NCBI GenBank assembly: GCA_039519185.1
Contig: CM076851.1
Span: 99,259,531-99,323,530 of the forward strand
Length of the DNA stretch: 64,000 nt
DNA from: Astragalus membranaceus
Taxonomy: Eukaryota > Streptophyta > Magnoliopsida > Fabales > Fabaceae
Direction: 5' to 3'
Shown: positions 1 to 11,094 of the stretch, piece by piece
Layout of the letters: each line of letters opens with the position of its first letter
Numbering within the stretch: the first letter of the stretch is position 1
The notes under the pieces: generated by a model
Database searches by the model: none
Seen by the model: only the letters and a program-made list of their open reading frames with translations
What the model was told of the DNA's origin: nothing
Translations under genes and position numbers: made by a program

Positions 1-204
1 ACTTTAATTCTGATTTATTGTAGACATACAATTTATGAAATAATTATCAGAAAGCATTGGTAGGTGATATATACCTTTAAGCTTTTCACCATTTTCACAA
101 GTAATGATGTTCATATCTGATTTGAAAGCTCTTTAGCATAAATAGTTTAATTTATGATATTCTCTTGGAATTCTCATTCTCATTTGGTTTCATGTAACAT
201 ACAG

Positions 205-3200
205 AGGCAAGGAATTCATAGCTGCAGAACAACCAATAGAAACATTTACAAACATTCTCTTCTCTTCTGGAACAACAGGTAAGTTAAATTTTGTATTTGG
301 CCTAAAATCATACATGTTTTGACAGATTTTATATTGATAAAGGAAATTTAAAGTCAATTTTTTTTTTTTTAATTCTTAGACTTCATTCACCTTGTGAATC
401 TAGCCAAAAGCTCATTGTCATCTAATTTTGTTGTAAAGGGGATCCAAAGGCAATTCCATGGACCAATATTACTCCTCTAAAAGCTGCTGCAGATGCATGG
501 TGCCACTTGGACATTCGTAAAGGTGATGTAGTTTCCTGGCCCACTAATCTTGGATGGATGATGGGGCCATGGCTAGTATATGCATCATTGCTAAATGGAG
601 CTTCAATGGCTTTGTATAATGGATCCCCTCTTGGGCCTGGTTTTGCCAAGTTTGTACAGGTAAAAAATCATCCTTCTGTTTGAATTTTCATCTCTTCTCT
701 TAGGTCGTTATAAAGATTATAGAGAGATGATTGAAATGTTGTGTGTTGATTAGCACACACATAGTCTCTATTTATAGTTACAAATAAGTATCTCCTAATA
801 ATTACAATTGATTCTATACACTCAGCGTCTAGTCAGCGTGAGTTAATTCTATGATATTCTACACTCCCCCTCAAGCTGGAGCATACATGTTATATGCACC
901 AAGCTTGTTACAAATAGATTCAACCCGAGATCCTCTAAGAGATTTAGTCAACATATCTGCTAGTTGATCATTAGAGCAAACAAAATCAGTTGTAATTTCT
1001 CCCGAAAGAACCTTATCTCTCACAAAGTGACCGTCGATCTCTATGTGCTTAGTTCTTTCTTGGAAGACTGGGTTGGAAGCAATATGTAGCGTAGCTTGGT
1101 TGTCACAAATGAGTTTCATGGTCTTGACCTCCCCCAATTTCAATTGTTGGAGTAATTGTCTTAGCCATGTGAGTTCACAAGTCGCTATTGCCATAGCCCG
1201 ATACTCTACTTCTATACAGGACCGTGCAACTGTATTCTGCTTCTTGCTTCGCGAGGAGATCAAATTACCTCTAACAAGGACACAATACCCTGTAGTGGAT
1301 CTTCTATCTGATGGTGAACCTGCCCAATCAGCATCAGAGTAGCCAACAACTTCAGTGTTACCCTTGTTTTCATAAAGTAATCCTTTACCCGGTGCATTCT
1401 TAATATACCTAAGAATGCGTATTACAGCATCCCAATGTCTATCACATGGAGCATTCAGAAACTGACTAACGACACTAACAGCAAAGGTAATGTCGGGCCT
1501 ACTCACTGTAAGGTAATTCAGTTTGCCGACCAAACGTCGATATCTACCAGGGTCTTTCAATGGCTCCCCCTGACCTGGTAGTAGCTTGACGTTGGGATCC
1601 ATGGGAGTATCACTGGGTTGACAATCAAGCATGCGAGTCTCATCAAGTATATCAAGAGCATATTTTCGCTGAGTAATAGCTACGCTTGTTTTGGACTGGG
1701 TGACTTCAATCCCCAAAAAGTATTTCAATGGACCCAAATCTTTAGTCTGAAAGTGTATGGACAGATGTTTGAGCTGATGAATGCCAACCTGATCATTTCC
1801 TGTGATGATGTCGTCAATATAGACAAGCAGGTATAAGCAGGTGGTCGGTGAAGAGTGCATGAAGAAGACAGAGTAATTAGCCTCACACCTGGTCAGGCCA
1901 TATTCCTGGAGTACATTGCTAAACCTTCCAAACCAAGCACGAGGAGATTGTTTCAAGCCATAAAGAGATCGTCGTAGCCGACATATGTGGTGAGGGGCAC
2001 CACTAACAGTGAATCTCGGTGGTTGCTTCATACATTCCTCTTCTTGTAACTTACCATGTAAAAAGGCATTTTTGATGTCCAACTGATGAAGAGGCCAATG
2101 ATGAATAGCAGCTATTGCAAGGAAAAGACGAACATATGTGATCTTGGCAACTGGAGAAAAAGTATCTCCGTAATCAAGGCCGAAGATTTGTGTGTATCCT
2201 TTTGCCACGAGACGAGCTTTCAAACGGTCAATCTTGCCATCAGGCCCAACCTTAACTGTATAAACCCATCGACAACCCACTGTGGTTTTGCCATCATGTA
2301 AGGGTACCAGATCCCAAGTGCCATTAGAATGCAAAGCAGCCATCTCATCCAACATTGCCTGTCGCCAACCAGGATCAGACATAGCTTCACCTGTAGTTTT
2401 GGGAATTGACACAGAATCCAAGAAACAAAGGCAAAGTATGATGGAGATAACTTTTGATAATCTAAGAGACAGCATAAACAAGATTAGGGTTTCGAGAGGA
2501 TCTGTTACCTTTACGCAGTGCAATGGGTAGTTCTGGCGGAGGAGTCGGAGCCTGAGAGTCTAGTGGAGCAAGGGATGAGTCCTGAGGCGGAATGGTGACT
2601 TGTGGACGTGGCCTCCGTTGATATGTGTGGAGGGTAGGAGTAGACTCAGGGATGGGAATAGAAACAGGGGTAGGTGCAATGGGAATGTCAGAGTTTACTG
2701 AGGGAAGAAAGTGGGACTCAATAGGACCATAAGACTCGGTAGGGGTAGGAGAAAAGAAAGGAAGAGTCTCAAAGAAGTTGACATCTGTAGAGATGATGTA
2801 CCGACGAAGATCAGGAGAGTAGCACCGGTATCCCTTCTGCAGATGAGAGTAGCCGAGGAAAAGACACTTGAGGGATTTGGCAGCAAGTTTATCTTTCCCT
2901 GGAGTAAGATCGTGGACAAAACATGTGCATCCAAAGACTCGGAGTGGTAGAGAGTAAAGGTGTTGTCGAGGGAACAAAATGGAATGTGGTACCTTGTTGT
3001 CAAGAACAGAGGAAGGCCTGCGATTGATTAAGTAACATGCTGTTAGAATCGCATCCCCCCATAAACGAGGTGGTACATTGTTGTGAAGGAGCATAGTGCG
3101 AGCTGTTTCAACTAAGTGTCGATTCTTCCTTTCAGCGACACCGTTTTGTTAAGGGTATGAGCACATGAACTTTGATGGAGGATACCTTGAGAAGTCAAAA

Positions 3201-6200
3201 AGGATTGAAAAGAGGTGGAGAGATACTCACGAGCATTATCACTTTGCAATATTTTTATTTGGGTACCAAACTGTGTGTTGATCTCTGAGCAAAAGGTTTG
3301 AAAGATAGAGAAAACCTCTGAACGATTTTTCATCAAAAATATCCAGGTATAGCGGGAAAAATCGTCAATGAAGGTAACAAAATACTGATAACCCAAACTT
3401 GAAACTGCACGACTAGGACCCCAAATGTTTGAATGAACTAAAGCAAAGGAGACTCTGCTCGTTTATTGACTCTGTAAGGAAATGAACTTCTAGTATGTTT
3501 TCCAAACTGACATGACTCACACTCTAAGGTAGACACTTTTGAAAGATTCAGAACCATAAGACGCAACTTGGGAAGGCTCGGATGTCCCAAACGTTGATGA
3601 ACAATATCTGGAGACTCAATAGAAAAACAAGCAATTGGAGGGACAGACTTTTGAAAGGTAGTACAAACCTCGGTACTCATGCCCTTCTCCAATCACCTTC
3701 CCAGTACTCCAATCCTGCACAAGAACAGACTTATCAGTAAAGGTAACAGAATAAGGTAGGGTACGAGTTAGTTTACTGACGGATATTAAATTGAAAGGGC
3801 ATTCAGGAACATATAGCACGGATTCCAATAAAAGTGTCGGTAGGGGGTTAGTTCGGCCAATGCCCTGACATTTGGCTTGTGATCCAGTAGCGGAAGTAAC
3901 ATTCGGAAGTGTGTCCATATAAGTGAGATGGGAGAAAAGCAATTTATTACCAGACATATGATCAGAGGCACCTGAGTCAAGGATCCAAGGTCCAGGTGAG
4001 GATGATTGTGAAACAAAAGCAACATTATTACCGGTCTGCACAACTGAGGTAAAAGGTGTGGTGGATTCTTGACGTGCTTTGAAGTTGAGGTACTCCTGAT
4101 ACTCTGTTGTAGAGATGGTCACCCGATCATCGATGGAAGAAGCGGCAGCAGACATGATGTAATTTGACGTGAGAGAGAGAGAGAGAGAGACAGTTTCTGG
4201 AAAGTTACCAAACAATGAAACAGACCTTGTGATGTGGAAGAGTAGGCTCTGCGACAGCCAACAGTGGAAGGAGGTGGCCGGAGAAGGTGACACGCGCTGT
4301 CACGCGCGGATCTGACGGCGGCGAGTGAGATCTACTCGCAGAGACTGTGACGGCGCGTGAACGGTCGTACGGCGACGGGGCTGCGACCGTGGTGCTCGCC
4401 GGAGGGAGGCGGTCCTTTCTGTGGTGGTGGGTAATGGTGGGTCGAAGAATCTGAGGGTGTTTGCTCACAAACAGTGGTAACACGCACTGTTCATGGGAAA
4501 AAAAATGGCACTGTGGAGAAGGCTCATTGGACAGTAGGTATGTCACTGGAATGTGCTCAGTGAACCCTAGAATCGAACCACTTTTGAAAAAACCTTTTCT
4601 GTTTTTATTTTAAATTACAAAACTGTGACCTTTTCACTTTGTTTCCTGTTTTCAAAGATTTTTAGGGGCAAAAGTAAAAATAAGGGGGCAGTTTTGTAAT
4701 TCAAAGCGAAAACATAAATGAAAATGCAAACCAAATAGGCCTTATCTTTTCTTGTTAGTATTTCAATTTTGATTTTACATTTAAATGAACTCATCCAAAC
4801 AATTCAAACAGTTTTCTCAAGTAGACATGGGATCATAATGTTTATTCTCTTACCTAGTGCTATTTTGTCTTGTTATAGGATGCTAAAGTAACAATGCTTG
4901 GTGTGATTCCAAGTCTTGTACGGAGTTGGAGAAATGCAAATTCTACATCTGGTTATGATTGGTCTGGTATTCGGTGAGTACTATTTAATATTTAATCTAC
5001 TGCCATAATACACTGGGGTACGGTACCTCAGGTACCGCATGAACGTGAATACCAGTTATGATTATGCAGTATCTGACTGGCAGTATTATTTTGAATGTAG
5101 TTGCTTTGGCTCAACGGGAGAAGCATCTAATGTAGATGAATACCTTTGGCTGATGGGAAGAGCTCATTACAAGCCTATCATTGAATATTGTGGTGGTACA
5201 GAGATTGGGGGTGGATTTGTTACTGGATCATTACTACAGGCTCAGTCATTGGCTGCTTTCAGCACACCAGCTATGGGCTGCAGTTTGTTTATTCTTGGTG
5301 ATGATGGCAATCCTATTGTAAGCACTTTTCCTTCAACTTTTGTACAATTATCAGTGTATAATGAGCTAGTTAGTGAACCATATGCAGTTCTCGCATACAT
5401 ATAACTTTGGAGCTGGTGTTTTGATTTTCCTAGTTTTGACAAACTTTCGACTATCATTATCTTTACAAGCATTGTTTTTGTTCAAGAAATTTTGAACCTG
5501 AATTCTGCCAAACTTATCAAAATTCGAATGATCTCTGCGACTTTACCTCTCTTTCTTGAACAAACTGATGCTTGGGTTAAATATTTAACAATTGATGTTC
5601 ATTTTTTACTATTACAGCCACAAAGTATTCCGGGAATAGGAGAATTAGCTCTTGGTCCCCTTATGTTTGGGGCATCAAATGCACTGCTGAATGCTGATCA
5701 TTATAGTGTCTATTTCAAGGGAATGCCTCTCTGGAATGGAAAGGTAAGCATATCATTCTCCTTTATAATATCTTGGATACCTGAATATTTGCAGTTGGGT
5801 TTCTCTAGTCAGGTTTTACGAAGGCATGGAGATGTGTTTGAGTGTACTGCTAGAGGATATTATCATGCGCATGGTCGCGCGGATGATACAATGAACCTAG
5901 GAGGAATCAAGGTAAAATATTTTTGCCTATATATTAATTCTTAGTATAGTTAGAATGTTAGGTATATGCTGGTGAATATAGGTTAGCGTGTCATCCTTAA
6001 CTTTGTTGTCTAAAATGTAATAACCATGCTTCATTGGCATATGAATCTAAATTTTTATATGAAATTAACCTTCATAGAATGCTTGAGCTTTAACACAAAC
6101 TATTGATCTCTAAAAAGGATGTATAGGACTTTGCTTACTAGTTATTTAGAACATGATAATATAAAATACAGAGAATATGATACATCATGGTAATAATATC

Positions 6201-6753
6201 ACATAAATTACTTGACTTTGAGTTGTTCTGCCCGTTACTTAAAAGTTGCTATAAACCAGATTCTCTAATTTCATGCGCGTGCATTCTATTTTATTAGCAT
6301 GCTCTGACTGACATAATGCTGTTGGGATAGGTGAGTTCGGTTGAGATTGAACGCATATGCAATGGAGTAGATAGCAATATCCTGGAAACAGCTGCAATAG
6401 GAATACCACCTTCTGGTGGTGGGCCTGAGCAGTTGGCCATAGCTGTTGTATTGAAGAATTCAAACATCACAGCACAAGATTTACATAAATTAAGGGTTTC
6501 TTTTAATTCAGCTCTCCAGAAAACACTGAATCCTTTATTCAGGGTACTGATTAATTTATGTTAATCACTTAATCATAAAATTCGTGCTTTCATTATCAGA
6601 TTAGTTGAGTTGAGTGCTCTAAATACATGCTCGTTTGTGTAGGTCTCTCAAGTAGTACCACTGCCATCTCTTCCAAGGACAGCATCAAACAAAGTTATGA
6701 GAAGGGTTTTGCGGCAGCAACTTGTGGAACATAACCAAAGTTCTAAAATATAA
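205..6753 (+). CDS. AAE18: Acyl-activating enzyme 17/18-like, 3' eight exons (5' end outside window)
   Basis: An AMP-forming acyl-CoA synthetase-type enzyme. The family activates a carboxylic acid to acyl-adenylate and then acyl-CoA, and Arabidopsis AAE18 acts in peroxisomes on 2,4-DB-type substrates. I place exons at 205-278, 439-659, 4879-4973, 5101-5317, 5618-5743, 5813-5911, 6331-6543 and 6643-6753. All junctions are GT-AG and phases agree, giving about 385 codons of the C-terminal part. The first exon ends in the ATP-binding motif LFSSGTTG, continued as DPKAIPWT. Exon 4 has CGGTEIGGGF, exon 6 has GRADDTMNLGGIK and exon 7 the SSVEIE turn (core A8). The last exon has a Lys in SNKVMRR (core A10). 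The protein ends in SKI, a PTS1-like tripeptide. The intron 660-4878 is enlarged by an antisense copia insertion. AAE17 versus AAE18 cannot be separated here. The reading frame looks intact. Confidence 0.9.
690..863 (-). repeat. 3' LTR of the intronic copia element
   Basis: Read on the minus strand, this block starts TGTAGAATATC directly after the purine-rich tract and carries a TATA-like CTATAAATAGAG, as LTR promoters do. The distal boundary is uncertain because no second LTR is present for comparison. Confidence 0.5.
871..4293 (-). pseudogene. Copia pol pseudogene (PR, INT, RT, RNase H)
   Basis: On the minus strand the domains run in copia order. The protease has WILDSGASDHM (4293-3616 frame), followed by the GAG-pre-integrase region with HQRLGHPS (3692-3438). 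The integrase core has FIDDFSRYTW and QSDNARE (3396-3112), and then the integrase C-terminal region with FGCTCFVH and LGYS (3094-2462). RT has LYGLKQSPRAW and the catalytic YIDDI, and RNase H has GYSDADWAGS (2523-871). At least four frame changes separate these blocks. Conserved residues are altered, for example SCIEVEYRA where SSTEAEYRA is usual, and EEECMKQPP for EEVYMEQPP. This is a dead copy: no gag, no complete reading frame. Confidence 0.88.
4556..4878 (+). other. Remainder of AAE intron, no feature seen
   Basis: AT-rich intron sequence between the copia insertion and the acceptor TTATAG at 4877-4878. No ORF, repeat or structured RNA was recognised. Confidence 0.5.
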
Positions 6754-6884
6754 CAGTTATTATTGAGAATTAGTTCCTGTTGGAAGTTTTTGTTAGATTG
6801 TTATTAGTCTGTTGTTGTTACAGTTAGATTACAGAATAATGGGAATAAACACCCTCCTCTTGTATCTCAGTTTGTATCTTTTAC

Positions 6885-6890
6885 AATAAA
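6885..6890 (+). promoter_or_regulatory. Poly(A) signal AATAAA of the AAE gene
   Basis: A canonical AATAAA lies about 130 bp downstream of the TAA stop at 6751-6753, inside T-rich sequence, which is a normal plant 3' UTR distance. The actual cleavage site cannot be seen. Confidence 0.45.
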
Positions 6891-7694
6891 ACCTCTATTA
6901 AAGTTTTACTTTCTCTCAGGCTTTGACACTGTTTCCTTCTTCCTCTAATTCGTAATATGACATTTACTAATGTGGAGTCTGAGAAATCTGATAACCTACA
7001 GAAGCTGAAAGGTGTGTTTTTGAGGTAGGATAAGTGGTACTGATAGGGATTTTTCTTTGATGAATACATTGGATAGTGTTTTCCATGTCGTATAACTTGG
7101 TGTGCCAATTCAACATCTGCAAGAATGTGAGGGCCTAATGCAAGACTCACGTGTATCCAAAGACAAACTGGAAGAGGTTATAACTGTATGATTATGTTGC
7201 TAGTTCCTCTACCCCTAATGAGTATCGCATCAATTACATACTTTGAGGATGTATCAACACCGTTTGTTAAATTCATTGACTGTGTCAAACAGAGTAAAAC
7301 ACATGGTTCATTCTTCTCAAAAGAAGGTTCTTTCCACATGGATACAACAAGTTACACACATTGGAAAGTGGAAACACAACAACTAATAGATATGCACTCT
7401 TAAATTCAAAACTAAGAAACTTGTTACTAATAGGGATTTTTCTTTGACGAATACATTGGCTAGTGTTGTTACTGATTTGACTTGGTATGCACATGAAGCA
7501 AACTAAACATCATTGGGATATTTCTCCTTGTTACTAATCTTTTATCAGGGTTGAGTCTGCACACTAGAGGTTGATGTGGTTGTTACAAGATGAGATTTGT
7601 GTAATTCTTAGAATGCTATGAACAACAAGATCAAATTACAACACACTTAGTCAATGGGCGTGGGGTGCAACTTGTTTGGCATATATGCATGACA
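6891..7694. other. Intergenic stretch with a 43-bp direct repeat
   Basis: No gene was recognised; the short minus-strand ORF at 6881-7150 matches no family I know. A 43-bp segment at 7038-7080 recurs at 7425-7467 with about three mismatches in direct orientation, 387 bp apart, suggesting a duplicated or degraded transposon segment. Confidence 0.45.
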
Positions 7695-7932
7695 GTTAGG
7701 CCTTAACCACATTTTAAGATGGTATCAAAGCCTATCTTAGATCCTTCGGGGCACCCACCATTATTATCCACGCACCAAGCCCAATAGTGCTGGGCGTGAG
7801 GGGGTGTATTGGGAAAAACCCAAGTCCCACATTGACTAGAGATATGGTCTCAAAAGACTTTATAAGTGGGAGGCAACCCTCACCTTACAAGCCGGTTTTG
7901 TGGGGTTGAGTTAGGCCTTAACCACATTTTAG
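7695..7932 (+). mobile_element. TRIM-like miniature LTR element, 5' LTR truncated
   Basis: A 3'-terminal stub of an LTR (7695-7718) is followed by a PBS-like TGGTATCAAAGCC (7720-7732, one change from the initiator-Met-tRNA complement). Next come about 70 bp of non-coding interior, a purine tract GTGAGGGGGTG and a full LTR-like block of about 127 bp ending near 7932. It encodes nothing, so it depends on other elements. It belongs to the same family as the inverted copy at 8935-9273. Confidence 0.65.
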
Positions 7933-8066
7933 AACTATGCATGTTTAAAGGATAGCCGCCAATTAGGGGGTTATGCGACGCTGATCATGGTAAGATTATT
8001 TATTTGTTCATTTAACGAGTTTTTTTTAGTATTTTATATTTAACGAAATTTTTTATGTTATTGCAG

Positions 8067-8712
8067 ACATGAATATTTGAGTACTTCCCCAACATATGTG
8101 TGCGGGGCACCACTGGGGAGCAGGAAGGACCACGTTGTGGGTTTTGGAAGAGGAGGAAGGCTGATGCTGTGAAGCTGGAGAAGTACCGTAGGAGACTGGA
8201 TGCATTGACCCCTACTCTGATGTCATTTGGATACTTTTTGAGAACCATAGACATGAGAGGCCGGAGGATCAGTTCTCATTATACACGGGCTTTCTTAGCT
8301 GGGAGGACATCACTGTCCCCTACATGCCGGATAGGTGCCTCCGGCAATTTGGATACGTTCAGACCATCCCTCGTCCTCCGCTTGAGGGTCGTCCCCTCTT
8401 ATGTGATGATGCAAGTGATCAGATGGGCCGACAGTGTGCAAGAAGTTCTTAGCACGACTACTGCAGCCAGAGAGATCGGTGAACTTCATCCACCTAACTT
8501 GCCCTGGTACTTTAGGGTTTCAGTTCCCCGGCTTCTTCCAGCACCAGCACCAGGAGTGATTGGACCTAAGGAGAGACTGATGCATATTAGTCAGCGGTTA
8601 CGCAGTTTGCTACAGTCCAGATACATTCCTCGACGCTCTCCAGCGTATGCCACACTGGGGATTGTTTGACTATGCAGAGGGAGGCAACCCCGATCTTGGC
8701 TCCGATTCTTGA
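8067..8712 (+). pseudogene. Plant mobile domain (PMD) pseudogene, C-terminal part
   Basis: After a T-rich tract and a TTGCAG acceptor, one frame reads EYFPNICVRG and YRRRLDALTP to about 8220. The match then continues in a second frame as ENHRHERPEDQF, LYTGF, YMPDRCLRQFGYVQTIPR (8225-8450), which runs to a stop. A third shift restores a tail with PHWGLFDYAEGGNP and a stop at 8710-8712. The W.PYE..R and RCLRQFGYVQ patterns typify the aminotransferase-like plant mobile domain found in MAIN-like proteins and in some transposons. At least two frameshifts break it, so the apparently open 190-codon frame through this region is a chance composite. The gene lies between two inverted TRIM copies, consistent with a transposon remnant. 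Confidence 0.65.
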
Positions 8713-8934
8713 ATTTTTTTGTATTATTGTTCCTTTTGAACTATTGTGGATTTATCTATTTGCACGTAGTATTATTTCGTTAGTATTATACTCGTTAAAT
8801 TAAAAAATTATTTTCATTGATGCAAAAGCAGATTACAGTGTTACAAAACACAAGCAAACATAAAAACTAAAACATGATAGAACATAAAATCTAAAACATA
8901 ACAACAACAAATACAATTCTTAAAATCCTGGTTA

Positions 8935-9273
8935 TTAGAATGTGGATTGGGCCTAACTCAACCCCACAAAACCGGCTTGTAAGGTGAAGGTTGCCTCTTC
9001 ATTATATACCCTCTTGAGACCTTATCACTAGTCGATGTGGGACTTGGGATTTTTCCCAATACACCCCCTCACCCCCAACACTAGGCTTGGAGTGTGGATA
9101 ATGGTAGGTGGCCCGACGAATCTAGGACAGGCTCTGATACCATCTTAGAATGTGGATTGGGCCTAACTCAAACCCCACAAAACCGGCTTGTATGGTGAGG
9201 GTTGCCTCTTCAATATATACTCTCTTGAGACCTTATCACTAGTCAATGTGGGACTTGGGGTTTTTCCCAATAC
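8935..9273 (-). mobile_element. TRIM-like element, complete (LTR-PBS-PPT-LTR)
   Basis: Two direct LTR-like copies (8935-9062 and 9145-9273) flank about 80 bp. On the minus strand the 5' LTR is followed by a perfect TGGTATCAGAGCC (complement at 9130-9142), the initiator-Met-tRNA PBS. The interior ends in GTGAGGGGGTG (complement at about 9063-9074), a PPT, just before the 3' LTR. At about 340 bp with no coding capacity it fits a terminal-repeat retrotransposon in miniature. A clear target duplication was not found. Confidence 0.75.
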
Positions 9274-9274
9274 T

Positions 9275-9414
9275 GGTCCTCCAGCATAACAACGGCGTAT
9301 AATCCCATTGACGCTCCGTTGAGTCTCCACGTACAGATCCAACGGACTAAGAATCTGAAACATGTCATGCATGTTCAACATGCTTCGTACGTCGTCATCA
9401 GTCTTAATATTCAT
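9275..9414 (-). pseudogene. Possible MURA-like transposase N-terminal fragment
   Basis: A short minus-strand frame begins at an ATG at 9414 with a DDDVRSML segment and PLDLYVE, resembling the N-terminal region of Mutator-type transposases. The TRIM at 8935-9273 interrupts it. Across the TRIM the frame would run only a few codons before a stop. The similarity is weak and could be coincidental. Confidence 0.25.
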
Positions 9415-9663
9415 GGATGATCAGTGAATGCAGCCATCATCTCCAAAAGTGGGTTTGCGATAAGTGATTTTAGTAGCCTCTCGGTCATCACCCCCTCACA
9501 ATGAGGGTGAGTGTGGGTATTTATAGCAATGTTCATTGATTATGTGCCGTTGATATTGTCGGTGCGATCTACACCGTTAAAAATCTATCCATTGGGACAA
9601 ATTTACCAAGACGAACAAATGTGGGTCTTGGTCAAAAGTGTCGGTGGAATCCTGGCCGTTTAT

Positions 9664-9930
9664 TTTTTAAAAAAATTTGTGACAACGGATTTATTTAATA
9701 ATAAATAGATACATCTGTTGTCACAAATTAACATAACAGATTTATCTACTTATTAGATAAATCCGTTTTGGGTTTTTTCAAAACGGATTATCTTATAAAT
9801 AGATAAATCCGTTATAATTAACTAACAAAATAGATTTATATTTCTCTGAGGTACATCAGTCGTTTTATATTTACTTAACGGATTTATGTTTCTTAACTTA
9901 CTTCTGATTAAATGATAAATCCGTTGGTTT
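9664..9930. repeat. Field of AACGGATTTAT / ATAAATCCGTT motifs in both orientations
   Basis: Motifs close to AACGGATTTAT and the inverse ATAAATCCGTT recur at least seven times, many as adjacent inverted pairs around 9683-9715, 9738-9770, 9780-9815 and 9880-9925. This is the sort of subterminal array seen at DNA transposon ends. No coding function. Confidence 0.55.
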
Positions 9931-11094
9931 AAAATTATCAGGGGCAATCTAGGAATAAAAAAACATGGGGGTATGATGTATAGAGGTGGGACCAACCAGA
10001 AATCATGAGTTCCATTTTTTGTACCCTATATACATGTTTGCCACAATATAACATCAGATTGAACATTCTGGTTCCTCCTAGGTCTACTGGGACGACGAGA
10101 TCCTGATACCATAATTTTGTAACACTAAACAATAATATCTAGAATAACAATGGACTTTTTACATACGTGATCATTTTGGGTGCTGATGATAGTTTAATCA
10201 GACTTAAATTAGATATAATTTAAATGAAAAATTAATTAATCAAACTAAAATTAGCACAACACATTAGAGTCCTTCTGGTACTAAAATTGGTATAATAGTC
10301 ATTTCTCTATCAATGAAAAAAACGGCGGCAACATCCACCCCCCATTACCAACTCACTCACCACACAAAAGCTAAATTGTGGCTAATATGTACTAACCATT
10401 GGATTGTTGTATAATGGACAGTAAATATTTAAAATTGATAAACTTGCCACAACATGACATCAATCTGGAAACTTAGCATTAACTACAAAAAGTCTGATAT
10501 AAGATTAAAAAGAAAAATTAAAACCCAGATCTTCTTGCAACAGCGGCCTCCGTCTTTCATTTCAATGGCAATCCTTTCTTCTTCTTCTCCATATGTCACA
10601 CCAGATTATTGTAAATTAGTTTTTTTAACACAATCTAAAATCATTCATATATTTAACCAGTAAACTACAAAATAAACCATGATCCGAGTCACAAAACACA
10701 TGAGAATTGAAAAAATGAAACAGACAGCTGGTTCCCCTAAGCAAAACCTAAACACACAAATTAGAAGCTACAGTGAGGGTGAGTTATAAATTATTTTTTG
10801 TTTTCAATAAAATAAAAACATTAGCGGTGGTTCAATAAAAACCTTATATGATGTTGTAATTAGATAACATGGAGCAAACAGCATGAGAACTAAGTTTTTT
10901 CCACAAAAAATTACACTTCAAATCAAATAAAAAATAACAGATAAAAAGCAATTTGATTGGCAAGCCTAGATACAAAATTAACCACATGGTTATTGTGCAG
11001 TCTCAATCCGAAAGTTTTAAACTAGAAAAATTAACTGTACTGTCACAATTTAAGACAAAGATCGATATTCCAATCAAGACTCAATTACTATATA
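9931..11094. other. Intergenic DNA downstream of the tetraspanin gene
   Basis: AT-rich sequence with no convincing ORF, RNA gene or transposon end. The part nearest 11094 should hold the 3' UTR of the minus-strand tetraspanin gene; no clean AATAAA was pinned down. Confidence 0.4.

Larger units (their letters stand above)
680..4555 (-). mobile_element. Decayed Ty1/copia retrotransposon in an AAE intron, antisense
   Basis: A copia-order element (protease, integrase, RT, RNase H) lies antisense in the intron at 660-4878. Its 3' end is clear: a polypurine tract (plus-strand complement 864-880) abuts an LTR-like block starting TGTAGAATATC on the minus strand. I find no second LTR, no PBS and no gag or zinc knuckle upstream of the protease, so the 5' part appears lost or replaced. 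GC-rich sequence at about 4230-4500 has no recognisable domain. Both outer boundaries are approximate. The element does not interrupt the splice sites of the host intron. Confidence 0.8.

Noticed and set aside
5016..5038. GGTACC palindromes in an AAE intron as a regulatory site
   Set aside because: Short, isolated and easily due to chance in an intron.
5039..5404. 121-codon ORF as a separate gene
   Set aside because: It is exon 4 of the acyl-activating enzyme gene read through both neighbouring introns.
8100..8669. A 190-codon open frame as a real gene
   Set aside because: Only its first ~40 codons match the plant mobile domain; the rest of the match lies in other frames of the same strand, so it is a frameshift composite.
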